In this document: piece by piece, positions 34,496 to 43,470 of the stretch
Position numbering within the stretch: position 1 is the first letter of the stretch
Layout of the letters: every line of letters starts with the position of its first letter
NCBI RefSeq assembly: GCF_934754915.1
Contig: NZ_CAKVKB010000017.1
Span: forward strand, 1-45,434
DNA length: 45,434 nucleotides
Reading direction: 5' to 3'
DNA from: an uncultured Clostridium sp.
GTDB lineage: Bacteria; Bacillota; Clostridia; Clostridiales; Clostridiaceae
Position numbers and translations under genes: made by a program
The notes under the pieces: generated by a model
Seen by the model: the letters and a program-made list of their open reading frames with translations, nothing else
The model's database searches: none
What the model was told of the DNA's origin: nothing

Positions 34496-35857
34496 TTACC
34501 ATAATTTATTAATATAACCTTTTGAGTAAAGGTATTTTCTATAATTTATCATAGCTGTATATGTTGCAAGAATATAAATTTTAGATGAGGAAGATTGTTT
34601 AAGTTTTTCAGTAAGTTTTTCATAGTCTTCTTCAAGAATAAATTTGTTAACATCAAGGCCGGCAACTTTTAACCTGACAGCCATATCGTACATTCTTATA
34701 CCAGATATGAATATATCTTCAATTCTAAGGGCTGAAATTTTTTCGAAATCAACATCCCATATCCATGATACATCACGACCATCAGCATAATTGTCATTAA
34801 GCATAAATAGTGCAGAAAAAGCATCTTTATTTAAACTTAAAGTATCCAAGGCTTGATTGTATCCAGCAGGATTTTTTACTAAAATTATTTGAATATTTTT
34901 ATCACCAATTTTAATCTGTTCTTGTCTTCCAAAACTTGAACTTTGATTTTGAAGAGATGATTTTATTATACTATCACTTATTCCAAGTTCTTTTGCAACA
35001 GAATATGCACATAATCCATTATAAATGTTATAAGCTCCAGACTGACTTATAAATATTTCAGAATCATTTATAAGAACAGTTGAACTTTCAGGTTTTAGAT
35101 CTAAAATTTTGTTTACACAGTAAGAAAGTTCAGGGCGTTTATAGCCACATTCAGGACAATAAAAATCTCCTAAATGATTGTAAGTAACAAAATTATAAGA
35201 ATAAGGAGCTTTACAGAATTTGCAGAATTTAGCATCGGCGTTCAAGTCTAATGAATTATCTTTTTTTAGTGGAGTATTGAATCCATAATATATACACTTA
35301 TTTTTTATGTTAAGTTTGCCAAGAAGAGATTCATCACCATTTAAAACTAAAGTAGATTCAGGAACTTTTGAAATACCTTCAAGAATCTTAACAAGAGTAG
35401 TGTAAACTTCACCGTATCTGTCCAGTTGATCTCTAAAAAGATTAGTAACTGTTATTATTTCAGGAGTCAGATATTCAGTTATAAATTTTACATTTGCTTC
35501 ATCGACTTCAATTACAGCATAGGCATCTTTTTTCTTTTTAAAGAAAGAGTAATTTGAAATAAAACAAGCTACTATACCAGGATACAAATTAGCACCTGTA
35601 TTGTTTGTTATTACATTTAATCCGCTTTCTTTTAAGATATTATAAATCATGCTTGTAGTTGTAGTTTTTCCATTTGTGCCTGTAATTAGGATTACTTTGT
35701 ATCCTTTGCTTACAGTTTTTAATATTGATCTATCAATTTTTAAAGCAATCTTACCTGGGAAATTACTTCCTCCCTTAACAATATGTTTTGCAAGAAAAGC
35801 AGTTAACTTAGATAAGAGTATGCTTAAAATACTTTTGATATTTATTGTACTCACCAC
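34496..35857 (-). CDS. murT: Lipid II isoglutaminyl synthase, Mur-ligase-like subunit
   Basis: Activates the D-Glu carboxylate of lipid II with ATP and transfers the GatD-derived ammonia. The 453-residue protein has a short hydrophobic-amphipathic N-terminus, the P-loop ITGTNGKTTTT (57-67), a four-Cys zinc ribbon CKFC-x(n)-CPEC (about 207-237) that distinguishes MurT from MurC-F, and the C-terminal DUF1727 domain. The start is uncertain: two adjacent GTGs (35857, 35854) lie inside the GGTGGTGAG ribosome-binding-like stretch, and the only codon at good distance after it is ATA (35845). First gene of the murT-gatD operon. Confidence 0.92.
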   Translation of the reverse strand: MVSTINIKSILSILLSKLTAFLAKHIVKGGSNFPGKIALKIDRSILKTVSKGYKVILITGTNGKTTTTSMIYNILKESGLNVITNNTGANLYPGIVACFISNYSFFKKKKDAYAVIEVDEANVKFITEYLTPEIITVTNLFRDQLDRYGEVYTTLVKILEGISKVPESTLVLNGDESLLGKLNIKNKCIYYGFNTPLKKDNSLDLNADAKFCKFCKAPYSYNFVTYNHLGDFYCPECGYKRPELSYCVNKILDLKPESSTVLINDSEIFISQSGAYNIYNGLCAYSVAKELGISDSIIKSSLQNQSSSFGRQEQIKIGDKNIQIILVKNPAGYNQALDTLSLNKDAFSALFMLNDNYADGRDVSWIWDVDFEKISALRIEDIFISGIRMYDMAVRLKVAGLDVNKFILEEDYEKLTEKLKQSSSSKIYILATYTAMINYRKYLYSKGYINKLW

Positions 35858-36219
35858 CTATAATTTATATCCATTTATATTTGGATAAACTAATGATAAA
35901 ATTTGAATATATATATATTAATATATTTATCTTAATAAGTAAAATGAAAATGAAAAAATATAGTATCAATAATATAAAGTATTTATTTTAAGATGATTTG
36001 AAATTTTGAGATTTATATTAGGTATAAAGTCTATAAATAATGCTCGTGTATATTAAAAGAAAAGTAATAAGAAATCGAATATTGACAATATTTCATAGAA
36101 AAAATAAATGGAATTATAGTGACAGATAATTTTTTAATATTTAAGGTATGTAATTGTTTTATTATTGATTATATCCTATAATTAAAGAAATAAAGAATTT
36201 TACGAGGTGTTATATTAGT
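35858..36219. other. Divergent intergenic region murT / zapA
   Basis: A 362-bp AT-rich spacer that must hold the murT-gatD and zapA promoters. A TTGACA lies at 36082-36087 on the plus strand, but without a good -10 at 16-18 nt. No repeat copy, ORF or RNA gene seen. Confidence 0.5.
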
Positions 36220-38259
36220 ATGATTAAGGTAACAGTTAACATAAATGGTATGAGCTACAATTTAAAGGGGGAAAAAGATGAAAAATATCTTTTAGGTGTA
36301 GCAAGTTACGTTGACAGCAGAATCAAAGAAATACTGTCCAAAAAATCTGGATTGAGTACCAATGCAGCAACAGTACTTGCAGCAGTCAATATTGCTGATG
36401 AATTATATGAGTCTGATGATCAACTTGATAAAATTATTAAAGAAAAAGAAGCTATTGAAAATGAAAAAAATATATTGAAAAATACTATTGAAGGATATAA
36501 AGAAAAATTTGAGAATGCTGTAAAAGAAAAAAACAATGTTGAAGAAGAATTTAATGCTAAGGAAGCAGAACTTCATGAGAGATATAAAAATCAGGAAGCC
36601 ACTTATAATAAATTGAGTGAAGAAATTACGCAATTAAAACTAGAAAATGAAAAGTTATCAAAATACAATAAAGAAACATTAGACGAATCAAAAAAACGAA
36701 AAAATAAAATAGAATCACTTACTAAAGAATTGAGCGAGGTAAGAGAAAAAGGCAAAATTAATTATAAGAAAATTGATGAAGCAAAGAATAAAGAACATCG
36801 ACTTAATAAAGATTTACAGAGTGCAAATGATAAAATAAATGCTTTGATGAAAGAATTGAAAGAAGTAAGTGAAAATAAAGGAAAACTTCAATCTGAATTA
36901 AACAATTTAAATAATTCTAATTTGGAAATAGCTGCAGCACTTGAAGAAATAAATGTTGCTAAAATAAATCTAGATGATGAAAACAAAAATTTAAAAGAGA
37001 AAAATATTTCATTAGAATCGGAAATAAAAAGTGTTAAAGAAGAATTCGATAATGAGAAGATAAGTTTGGAAGATTTAATTGAAAAATTGAAATTAAATCT
37101 TGAAGAAGAGAAGAAAAAGAATGAAGTATTATCACAAGATTATAGTAAATGCAAAGTTGAATTAAGTGAATTAAATAATCATTATGAAGAAAATAATAAA
37201 ATGCTGGAAGATTGTAAACAAAAACTTGATTTACAGATTAAATCATATGAAGATCTTAAAGAAACATCTTCTGCTGAAAACAAAACATTAAGCAGTAAAA
37301 TTGAACAATTAGAACAATTAAAAGAAAATCTAAATAATTCATTGAAAGAATATGAAGATAAATGTACAGAATTAAAAAATATAATTGACGATGGAAAAAT
37401 GGAAATTTCTGAATTAAATAAACAGATTAATCAAATGACTGATGAAACTGAAAAGGAATTAAATCAATATAAAGAAAAAATAGATTATTTAAATAATGAT
37501 AAAACAGCTAAAGAATCAAAAATATCTGAATTAAATGACATAAAAATAAATCTTGAATTGCAGTTGAGTACATTAAAAGAAAAAGAAGAAAAGATGAATA
37601 TAGAATTTAATGAGATAACAGATGCTAATGATGAATTATCTAAGGAATTGGAAAATATTAAAGAAAACAAATATATGTTAGAAAAAGATTTAGAAAATTC
37701 AAAATTAGAAAATGCGCAATTAAATATTGATATGGAAAAACTTAAAGAAGAAAAAAGTAATGAAATTAAACTTAAAGATGATGAAATTGAAAATTTAAAT
37801 TCAAGTCTTGAAGCAAGAGAATCTCAATTGAAAAAACTTAATGATGATTTTTCAAGCAAAATAAGAGCAATTGGAAGACTTGAAAAGGAACTTGATGATA
37901 AACAAGGGATTTTCTTAAAGCTAAAAAGAGAAATTGAAGAAAAGGAAAATACCATAAAAGAAGCCAATAAACAGATAGAAGAAATGAAAGAAGATTATGA
38001 TAATTGTCTGGAAAATGTAAATAAATATGAAGTTGAATTGGCAAACAGCAAAGATTCAATAGAGGAATTGAATAACAGAATATCAGTAATAGAATCAGAA
38101 AAAAATAAGGTCGTAAATGAAAATAACACTTTAGTTGAAGAATCAAAATCATTTCAACATAGATTGTTTGAGTTGCAGGCAAAAGTTATTGATGCAGAAA
38201 TAGAACTTGCAAAGGCTAAAAAAGAACAAATAGGACCGGTAGTTAAAAATAAAAAATAA
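36220..38259 (+). CDS. zapA: ZapA-like cell-division protein with giant coiled-coil extension
   Basis: ZapA bundles FtsZ filaments at the division site. Residues 1-65 are a good ZapA globular domain: VTVNINGMSYNLKGEKDEKYL, VASYVDSRIKEI, AATVLAAVNIADELYE. From about 66 to 660 the protein is an almost unbroken Lys/Glu/Asn/Leu-rich coiled coil with repeated LN, EIE and KLKEE-like heptads and no membrane segment. Total length is 679 residues; ordinary ZapA has about 85-200. GAGGTG precedes the ATG. The order zapA, U32 gene, mutS2 is the usual Firmicutes neighbourhood, which supports the assignment. An alternative is an SMC/myosin-like filament protein that captured a ZapA head. Confidence 0.82.
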   Translation: MIKVTVNINGMSYNLKGEKDEKYLLGVASYVDSRIKEILSKKSGLSTNAATVLAAVNIADELYESDDQLDKIIKEKEAIENEKNILKNTIEGYKEKFENAVKEKNNVEEEFNAKEAELHERYKNQEATYNKLSEEITQLKLENEKLSKYNKETLDESKKRKNKIESLTKELSEVREKGKINYKKIDEAKNKEHRLNKDLQSANDKINALMKELKEVSENKGKLQSELNNLNNSNLEIAAALEEINVAKINLDDENKNLKEKNISLESEIKSVKEEFDNEKISLEDLIEKLKLNLEEEKKKNEVLSQDYSKCKVELSELNNHYEENNKMLEDCKQKLDLQIKSYEDLKETSSAENKTLSSKIEQLEQLKENLNNSLKEYEDKCTELKNIIDDGKMEISELNKQINQMTDETEKELNQYKEKIDYLNNDKTAKESKISELNDIKINLELQLSTLKEKEEKMNIEFNEITDANDELSKELENIKENKYMLEKDLENSKLENAQLNIDMEKLKEEKSNEIKLKDDEIENLNSSLEARESQLKKLNDDFSSKIRAIGRLEKELDDKQGIFLKLKREIEEKENTIKEANKQIEEMKEDYDNCLENVNKYEVELANSKDSIEELNNRISVIESEKNKVVNENNTLVEESKSFQHRLFELQAKVIDAEIELAKAKKEQIGPVVKNKK

Positions 38260-38286
38260 GATATATTTAAATTAATATGTTTAAAT

Positions 38287-38325
38287 AAAGAAGATACTAG
38301 ATTTGAATTAGTGTCTTCTTTTTAT
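38287..38325 (+). terminator. Terminator of zapA
   Basis: AAAGAAGATACTA (38287-38299) pairs with TAGTGTCTTCTTT (38309-38321), one G-U, with Ts at the end. Confidence 0.8.
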
Positions 38326-38434
38326 GTGGTGTTTGCATTTTCTTGAAATTAGTATATTATATATGTTGATATATTGTAAAGAATTATTGAAAAGTGTTTA
38401 ATTCTAATGAATACTAAAATTTTAGGATATGCGT

Positions 38435-38544
38435 ATATATTGCAATTGAGAGTGAATGATGAAATCTTTTCAAGATTTCTTTTATATTTTTATATGTGTT
38501 AGATAAAATATGTGTTAGATAAATTTTAGTTTTGCAACATATAT
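38435..38544 (+). repeat. MITE-like dispersed repeat, copy D
   Basis: The core GAAATCTTTTCAAGATTTC (38461-38479) is a perfect 8-bp inverted repeat with a 3-nt loop. It is identical to copy E over at least 25 bases including flanks. The left end ATATATTGCAA (38435-38445) and the right end TTGCAACATATAT (38532-38544) are imperfect inverted repeats. It lies between zapA and the U32 gene. Confidence 0.65.
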
Positions 38545-38612
38545 TAAAAGTTTATAAACAAGGATGAATAAAAATACTTTATTTAAAAGTATTTTAGGAG
38601 GATACAAAAAGT

Positions 38613-40973
38613 ATGAAAAATATAGAATTACTTGCTCCGGCTGGAAGTATGGAAAGCCTTGTGGCGGCAATAAACAATGGAGCTGATGCTATATATCTTG
38701 GAGGCAGTAAATTTTCAGCAAGAGCATATGCTTCAAATTTTGATAATGAAACTATGATGAAAGCTGTTGATTATGCTCACAGTTATGGCGTAAAAGTTTA
38801 TGTTACAATGAATACCCTCTTAAAAGAAAATGAATTGAGAGAGGCATTAAAATATTCAGGATATTTATATGAGATAGGTGTAGATGCTCTTATAATTCAA
38901 GATACAGGATTGATAAATCTTATTCAGAAGGTATATCCTGATTTTGAATTACATGCTTCAACTCAGATGACAGTTCATAATGGTGAAGGGGCTTTATATT
39001 TTACAGAAAAAGGACTTAAAAGGATTGTATTATCAAGAGAATTGTCTTTAGATGAAATAAAGTATATATCAAAAGATCTTGGAATAGAAACTGAAATATT
39101 TGTTCATGGTGCATTGTGTGTATGCTATTCAGGCCAATGTCTTATGAGTTCTATGATTGGAGGAAGAAGTGGAAACAGAGGAAGATGTGCACAGAGCTGC
39201 AGAATGCAGTATACATTAAAGGGTGAAAATTCTGGTGAAAGGAAAGGTTATCTTCTAAGTCCTAAAGACACATGTCTCATTGATGATGTAGATTCAATAA
39301 TAGATAGTGGAACTTCTTCATTAAAAGTTGAAGGAAGAATGAAAAAGCCTGAATATGTTGCTGGTGTTACACGAAATTATAGAAAAGCAATAGATAAAAT
39401 TGAAAAGAATACTAAATTTGATTTAAACAAAGGAAAAAATGAACTTACACAGCTATTTAATAGACAGGGATTTGCAAAAGCATATCTTTATAAAAATACA
39501 GGGAAAGATATGATGAGCTTTAACTATGCAAAAAATACAGGAGTTTTTATAGGTAAGGTACAGGATAACGGTGAGATTATATTGGAATCTCATGTGGCAT
39601 TAGGTGATGGAATAAGATTTGATGATGATGGATTTACTTTAAGCAAAATAATATTAAAAGGAAAAGAAGTAAAGGAAGCTAATAAGGGAGAAAGAGTTAA
39701 ACTTTTTCCATGTGGTGGATATAAAAAAGGATTTAGATTATTTAAAATGTCTGATAAAAAGCTTTTTGATGAACTTCATGATTATATAAAGCCATATAAG
39801 AGAAAACTTCTTCTTACGGGAGAAGTTGAATTTAAAGTAAATGCACCTATAATATTAAAAACTATATTTAATGGAAAAGAATATAAGGTTTATGGAGATG
39901 TTATAGAAGAAGCTTCAAATAAGCCATTAAGCAGGGAAAGAGTAGAAGAGTCATTAAAGAAGTCAGGAGAAGTACCGTATAAATTTGAAAATATAATATT
40001 TAATGTTTTTGATGAAGGATTTATAAGAATTGCTTCGCTGAATAATTTGAGGAGAGAATTATTTGAAAATATTCTTAAAGACTCCATAAAATCTTATAGA
40101 AGAAAAAGAAATATGGAAGAAGAATATTTGATTCCAGCTAAATATGATAAAAAAATTGGATATATATATAGCTGTATTACAAAAGATCAGCTTAAGGCTC
40201 TTATTGAAGATGATAATGTGGAAAATATTGCATTAAATATATTTTACAGTAGAATGAAAGGATCTTTAAATAAGGGAGATGTAAAAGAATTAAAAGAAAG
40301 ATACTCAAACAAAAATGTATATTTAAGACTTCCGGAAATAATAAAACAGGAATTTGATTTGATTACCAAAATAATTGATGAATTAGCGCCATTTATTAAA
40401 GGTATTATAACATCTAATGCAGGCATAATAAGAAAATATAAAGATTCTATGTTTATATTAGGTGATTACAAGCTTAATATATTCAACAGTGAAGGAGCAC
40501 AATTCTACAGTAAAGATATTGATATACCATTTTTAAGTTTGGAACTTAATAGAAAAGAAATCAAGGAAGTAATGAAAAATATTACTTGTCAGGTTGGAGT
40601 AAATATATATGGAAAGGCAGAGCTTATGGTAAGTGAATATTGCCCAGTGGGAAGTACATTTGGAAATAAAAGTTCTAAAAAAGAATGTAGTATGCCATGT
40701 ATGAAGGATGAATTTACTTTAATAGACAGAATGAATGAAAAATTCAGAGTTTTATGTGATAATAATTGTAGAAGTCATATATTGAATTCACTTCCTATAA
40801 ATCTTATAGAAGAATCGGAAGAAATGAAGAATTTCAATATTGAGAATTTTAGAGTGGATTTTTTAGATGAAACTTATGAAGAGGTTAAAGATGTTTTACT
40901 TCAGATAAGTTCTGGCAGAAAAAATGAAAATAAGATGTATACAAAAGGCCATTATAAAAGAGGTGTGGAGTAG
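38613..40973 (+). CDS. U32-family protein with DUF3656 (possible RlhA-type rRNA hydroxylase)
   Basis: A 786-residue cytoplasmic protein. The N-terminal U32 barrel starts LLAPAGSMESLVAAINNGAD and carries the family block LHASTQMTVHN and the Cys-rich FVHGALCVCYSGQC-x(n)-GRCAQSC (about 165-195). A second Cys cluster appears near 670-695 (CPVGSTFG, KECSMPC), with more Cys later. Such Cys sets bind an Fe-S cluster in several U32 proteins. DUF3656 occupies the middle. E. coli RlhA, a U32 protein with similar domains, hydroxylates 23S rRNA C2501; this is the best functional guess, and 'peptidase' is a historical label. AGGAGG precedes the ATG. mutS2 follows after 49 bp. Confidence 0.88.
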   Translation: MKNIELLAPAGSMESLVAAINNGADAIYLGGSKFSARAYASNFDNETMMKAVDYAHSYGVKVYVTMNTLLKENELREALKYSGYLYEIGVDALIIQDTGLINLIQKVYPDFELHASTQMTVHNGEGALYFTEKGLKRIVLSRELSLDEIKYISKDLGIETEIFVHGALCVCYSGQCLMSSMIGGRSGNRGRCAQSCRMQYTLKGENSGERKGYLLSPKDTCLIDDVDSIIDSGTSSLKVEGRMKKPEYVAGVTRNYRKAIDKIEKNTKFDLNKGKNELTQLFNRQGFAKAYLYKNTGKDMMSFNYAKNTGVFIGKVQDNGEIILESHVALGDGIRFDDDGFTLSKIILKGKEVKEANKGERVKLFPCGGYKKGFRLFKMSDKKLFDELHDYIKPYKRKLLLTGEVEFKVNAPIILKTIFNGKEYKVYGDVIEEASNKPLSRERVEESLKKSGEVPYKFENIIFNVFDEGFIRIASLNNLRRELFENILKDSIKSYRRKRNMEEEYLIPAKYDKKIGYIYSCITKDQLKALIEDDNVENIALNIFYSRMKGSLNKGDVKELKERYSNKNVYLRLPEIIKQEFDLITKIIDELAPFIKGIITSNAGIIRKYKDSMFILGDYKLNIFNSEGAQFYSKDIDIPFLSLELNRKEIKEVMKNITCQVGVNIYGKAELMVSEYCPVGSTFGNKSSKKECSMPCMKDEFTLIDRMNEKFRVLCDNNCRSHILNSLPINLIEESEEMKNFNIENFRVDFLDETYEEVKDVLLQISSGRKNENKMYTKGHYKRGVE

Positions 40974-41022
40974 CATAAGTTAATAACTGATGGCTTTTAA
41001 CTGTATAAGCAGAGGTGTTTTT

Positions 41023-43383
41023 ATGAATGAAAAGAGTTTAAGAATATTAGAATTTAATAAAATAAAAGAAAAGATACAGAAATATGCACGTACAAATGCA
41101 GGAAAGCAAAAGATAGCTGAACTTATGCCTTATGACAATGTTTATGAGATAAATAACAAACTTGATGAGACGAATGAAGCTTTGGAAGTTCTTCTCGATA
41201 AAGGAAATCCTCCATTAGAAGGATTATTTGATATACATGAAGGAATAGAGAGAGCAAGAAAAGGCGGAACTTTAACTCCAGGACAGCTTCTTAAAATAGG
41301 AAGTACACTTAGAGCAGCAAGGAATATGAAGGAATTCTTTAAAAGAGAAGAATTTGAAAAATCTTATGAAAAACTTGAAGATTTAGCATATATACTGACT
41401 CCTGTAAAGACCCTTGAAGACAGTATTGACAGGGCTATAGTTTCTGAAGAAGAAATAAGTGATAAGGCAAGTGCTACATTACATAACATAAGAAGAAGCC
41501 TTAAAGAAAAAAATTCTTCAGTAAGGGAAAAAGTAAGTTCAATAGTAAGAAGTAATTCAAAATATCTTCAAGATGATTTATATACTATGAGAGGTGACAG
41601 ATATGTTATTCCTGTTAAATCTGAGTATAAGAGTGCTGTTCCAGGAATAGTACATGATCAGAGTTCAACTGGTGCTACATTCTTTATAGAGCCAATGAGT
41701 ATTGTAAATCTGAACAATGAAATAAGAGAACTTGCGTTGAAAGAAAAAGCAGAGATTGAACGAATATTAACTGAACTTTCATTAAAGGTAAAAGATAATT
41801 CTGATCAATGTCTAAGTAATTTTAAAATGCTTGCTGAATTTGATTTTATATTTGCAAAAGCTAAGTATGGAGAAAGATTAAATGCAGTAAGACCAATTAT
41901 AAAAGAAGATGGAACATTTCATATTTATAGTGGAAGACATCCTATGATTGAATCAGATAAAGTTGTTCCATCAGATGTATATATTGGAGAAGAATTTGAT
42001 ACACTGATGATTACAGGACCTAATACTGGTGGTAAAACTGTAACCATAAAGATGGTAGGGCTTCTTCATATTATGGGGCTGAGCGGACTTTTAATACCTG
42101 CAAGAGATAATTCATCTTTAGCATTCTTCACTGAAGTTTTTGCTGAAATAGGTGATGAACAGAGTATTGAACAGAGTTTGTCAACATTTTCATCACATAT
42201 GACGAATATAGTTGAAATAATGAGATATGTAGATAATCAGTCTTTAGTATTATTTGATGAAATTGGTTCTGGAACAGATCCTGCTGAAGGTGCTGCACTT
42301 GCAATGTCAGTAATAGAAACATTGAGAAAGAGAAATGCAAGAATAATAGCAACAACACACTACAGTGAATTAAAAGCATATGCATTAAAAACTGATGGCG
42401 TTGAAAATGCATCTGTTGAATTTGATATAGAAACTTTAAGACCTACATATAGACTCCTTATTGGAGTTCCAGGTAAATCTAATGCTTTTGAAATTTCAAA
42501 AAGGCTTGGTCTTGCTGAAGGTGTAATAAAGAGAGCTAAAACGTATATGTCTGAAGAAAATCTTCAATTTGAAAATCTTATAAGGGATCTGCAAGAAAAA
42601 AGTATAGTTGCCAAGAAAGAAGCAAGGGAAGCTGCAATGCTGAAAAAAGAAGCAGAAGAGCTTAAGATAAAGTATGAAGATAAACTTCAAAAGTTAGAAA
42701 AGGCAAGAGATAAGGCATATATGGATGCAAGACAAGAAGCTAAAGAAATAATAGCTGATGCAAAGGAAGAAGCTGATGAAATATTAAAAGCTATGAGAGC
42801 TTTAGAAAAAATGGGGATTGAAGGTGGAGGAAGAGCAAGGCTTGAAGAAGAGCGTAAAAAGCTTAAAGATAGTCTTGAACAGAAAGAAAAAGGCCTTCAC
42901 AAAATGAAGGAAAGCGAAGGAGAGCCAATAACAAATGTAAGTCTTGGAATGGAAGCATTTTTGCCATCATTAAATCAGACAGTAGTGATAGTTTCTATGC
43001 CAGACAATAAAGGTGATGTTCAAGTTGAAGCAGGAATTATGAAAATAAATGTAAAACTTAAAGACTTACGAAAGACAAAGGTTACTAAAGTAGAAAAAGC
43101 TAAAAGAAAGAGAGAAGTAAAACTTAATTTAAGCAACATAGAATCAAGAGTTGATTTAAGGGGATTGGATTCAGAAGAAGCATGCTATAAGACAGATAAA
43201 TATCTTGATGATGCATATAGAGCTAACCTAGGAGAAGTTACTATAGTTCATGGTAAAGGAACAGGTGTATTAAGAAATGCAATAACAGCAATGCTTAAGA
43301 GGCATCCACATGTTAAATCATTCAGACTTGGGGTTTACGGTGAAGGTGGAGATGGAGTAACAGTTGTAGAACTTAAAGCATAA
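41023..43383 (+). CDS. mutS2: MutS2 / ribosome-splitting ATPase (RqcU) with Smr endonuclease domain
   Basis: A 786-residue MutS-family ATPase lacking the mismatch-recognition domain. Order: core and clamp helices (1-300), ATPase with Walker A GPNTGGKT (near 332-340) and Walker B LFDEIGSGTDP, a long coiled coil (about 515-640), a KOW-like segment, and a C-terminal Smr domain (about 706-786) with DLRGLDSEEA and VHGKGTGVL. In B. subtilis this protein binds collided ribosomes and splits them for quality control; a role in limiting recombination is described in Helicobacter. ATG 41023 follows AGAGGTG; the in-frame ATG 40990 lacks a site. Its stop codon abuts repeat copy E. Confidence 0.94.
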   Translation: MNEKSLRILEFNKIKEKIQKYARTNAGKQKIAELMPYDNVYEINNKLDETNEALEVLLDKGNPPLEGLFDIHEGIERARKGGTLTPGQLLKIGSTLRAARNMKEFFKREEFEKSYEKLEDLAYILTPVKTLEDSIDRAIVSEEEISDKASATLHNIRRSLKEKNSSVREKVSSIVRSNSKYLQDDLYTMRGDRYVIPVKSEYKSAVPGIVHDQSSTGATFFIEPMSIVNLNNEIRELALKEKAEIERILTELSLKVKDNSDQCLSNFKMLAEFDFIFAKAKYGERLNAVRPIIKEDGTFHIYSGRHPMIESDKVVPSDVYIGEEFDTLMITGPNTGGKTVTIKMVGLLHIMGLSGLLIPARDNSSLAFFTEVFAEIGDEQSIEQSLSTFSSHMTNIVEIMRYVDNQSLVLFDEIGSGTDPAEGAALAMSVIETLRKRNARIIATTHYSELKAYALKTDGVENASVEFDIETLRPTYRLLIGVPGKSNAFEISKRLGLAEGVIKRAKTYMSEENLQFENLIRDLQEKSIVAKKEAREAAMLKKEAEELKIKYEDKLQKLEKARDKAYMDARQEAKEIIADAKEEADEILKAMRALEKMGIEGGGRARLEEERKKLKDSLEQKEKGLHKMKESEGEPITNVSLGMEAFLPSLNQTVVIVSMPDNKGDVQVEAGIMKINVKLKDLRKTKVTKVEKAKRKREVKLNLSNIESRVDLRGLDSEEACYKTDKYLDDAYRANLGEVTIVHGKGTGVLRNAITAMLKRHPHVKSFRLGVYGEGGDGVTVVELKA

Positions 43384-43384
43384 G

Positions 43385-43470
43385 GATGATAAAATTATCT
43401 AATAATTAAAGAAATCTTGAAAAGATTTCATCCTTAATTGTCCATTGGCCATTGTCAATTAGAATGTATA
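43385..43470 (-). repeat. MITE-like dispersed repeat, copy E
   Basis: The core palindrome lies at 43411-43429, the exact reverse complement of copy D's. Read on the minus strand, the left end is ATACATTCTAATTGACAATGG, continued by CCAATGGACAATTAAGGATG. The other end is shortened and abuts the mutS2 stop codon. The element runs up to the ribosome binding site of the DUF523 gene. Confidence 0.62.

Noticed and set aside
36403..38182. Several minus-strand ORFs rich in Phe/Ile/Leu opposite the coiled-coil gene
   Set aside because: They mirror Lys/Glu/Asn-rich codons of the plus-strand gene, have no ribosome binding sites and resemble no family.
36220..38259. Considered as an SMC ATPase or a RecN/SbcC fragment because of the coiled coil
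   Set aside because: No Walker A, signature or Walker B motif is present at either end.
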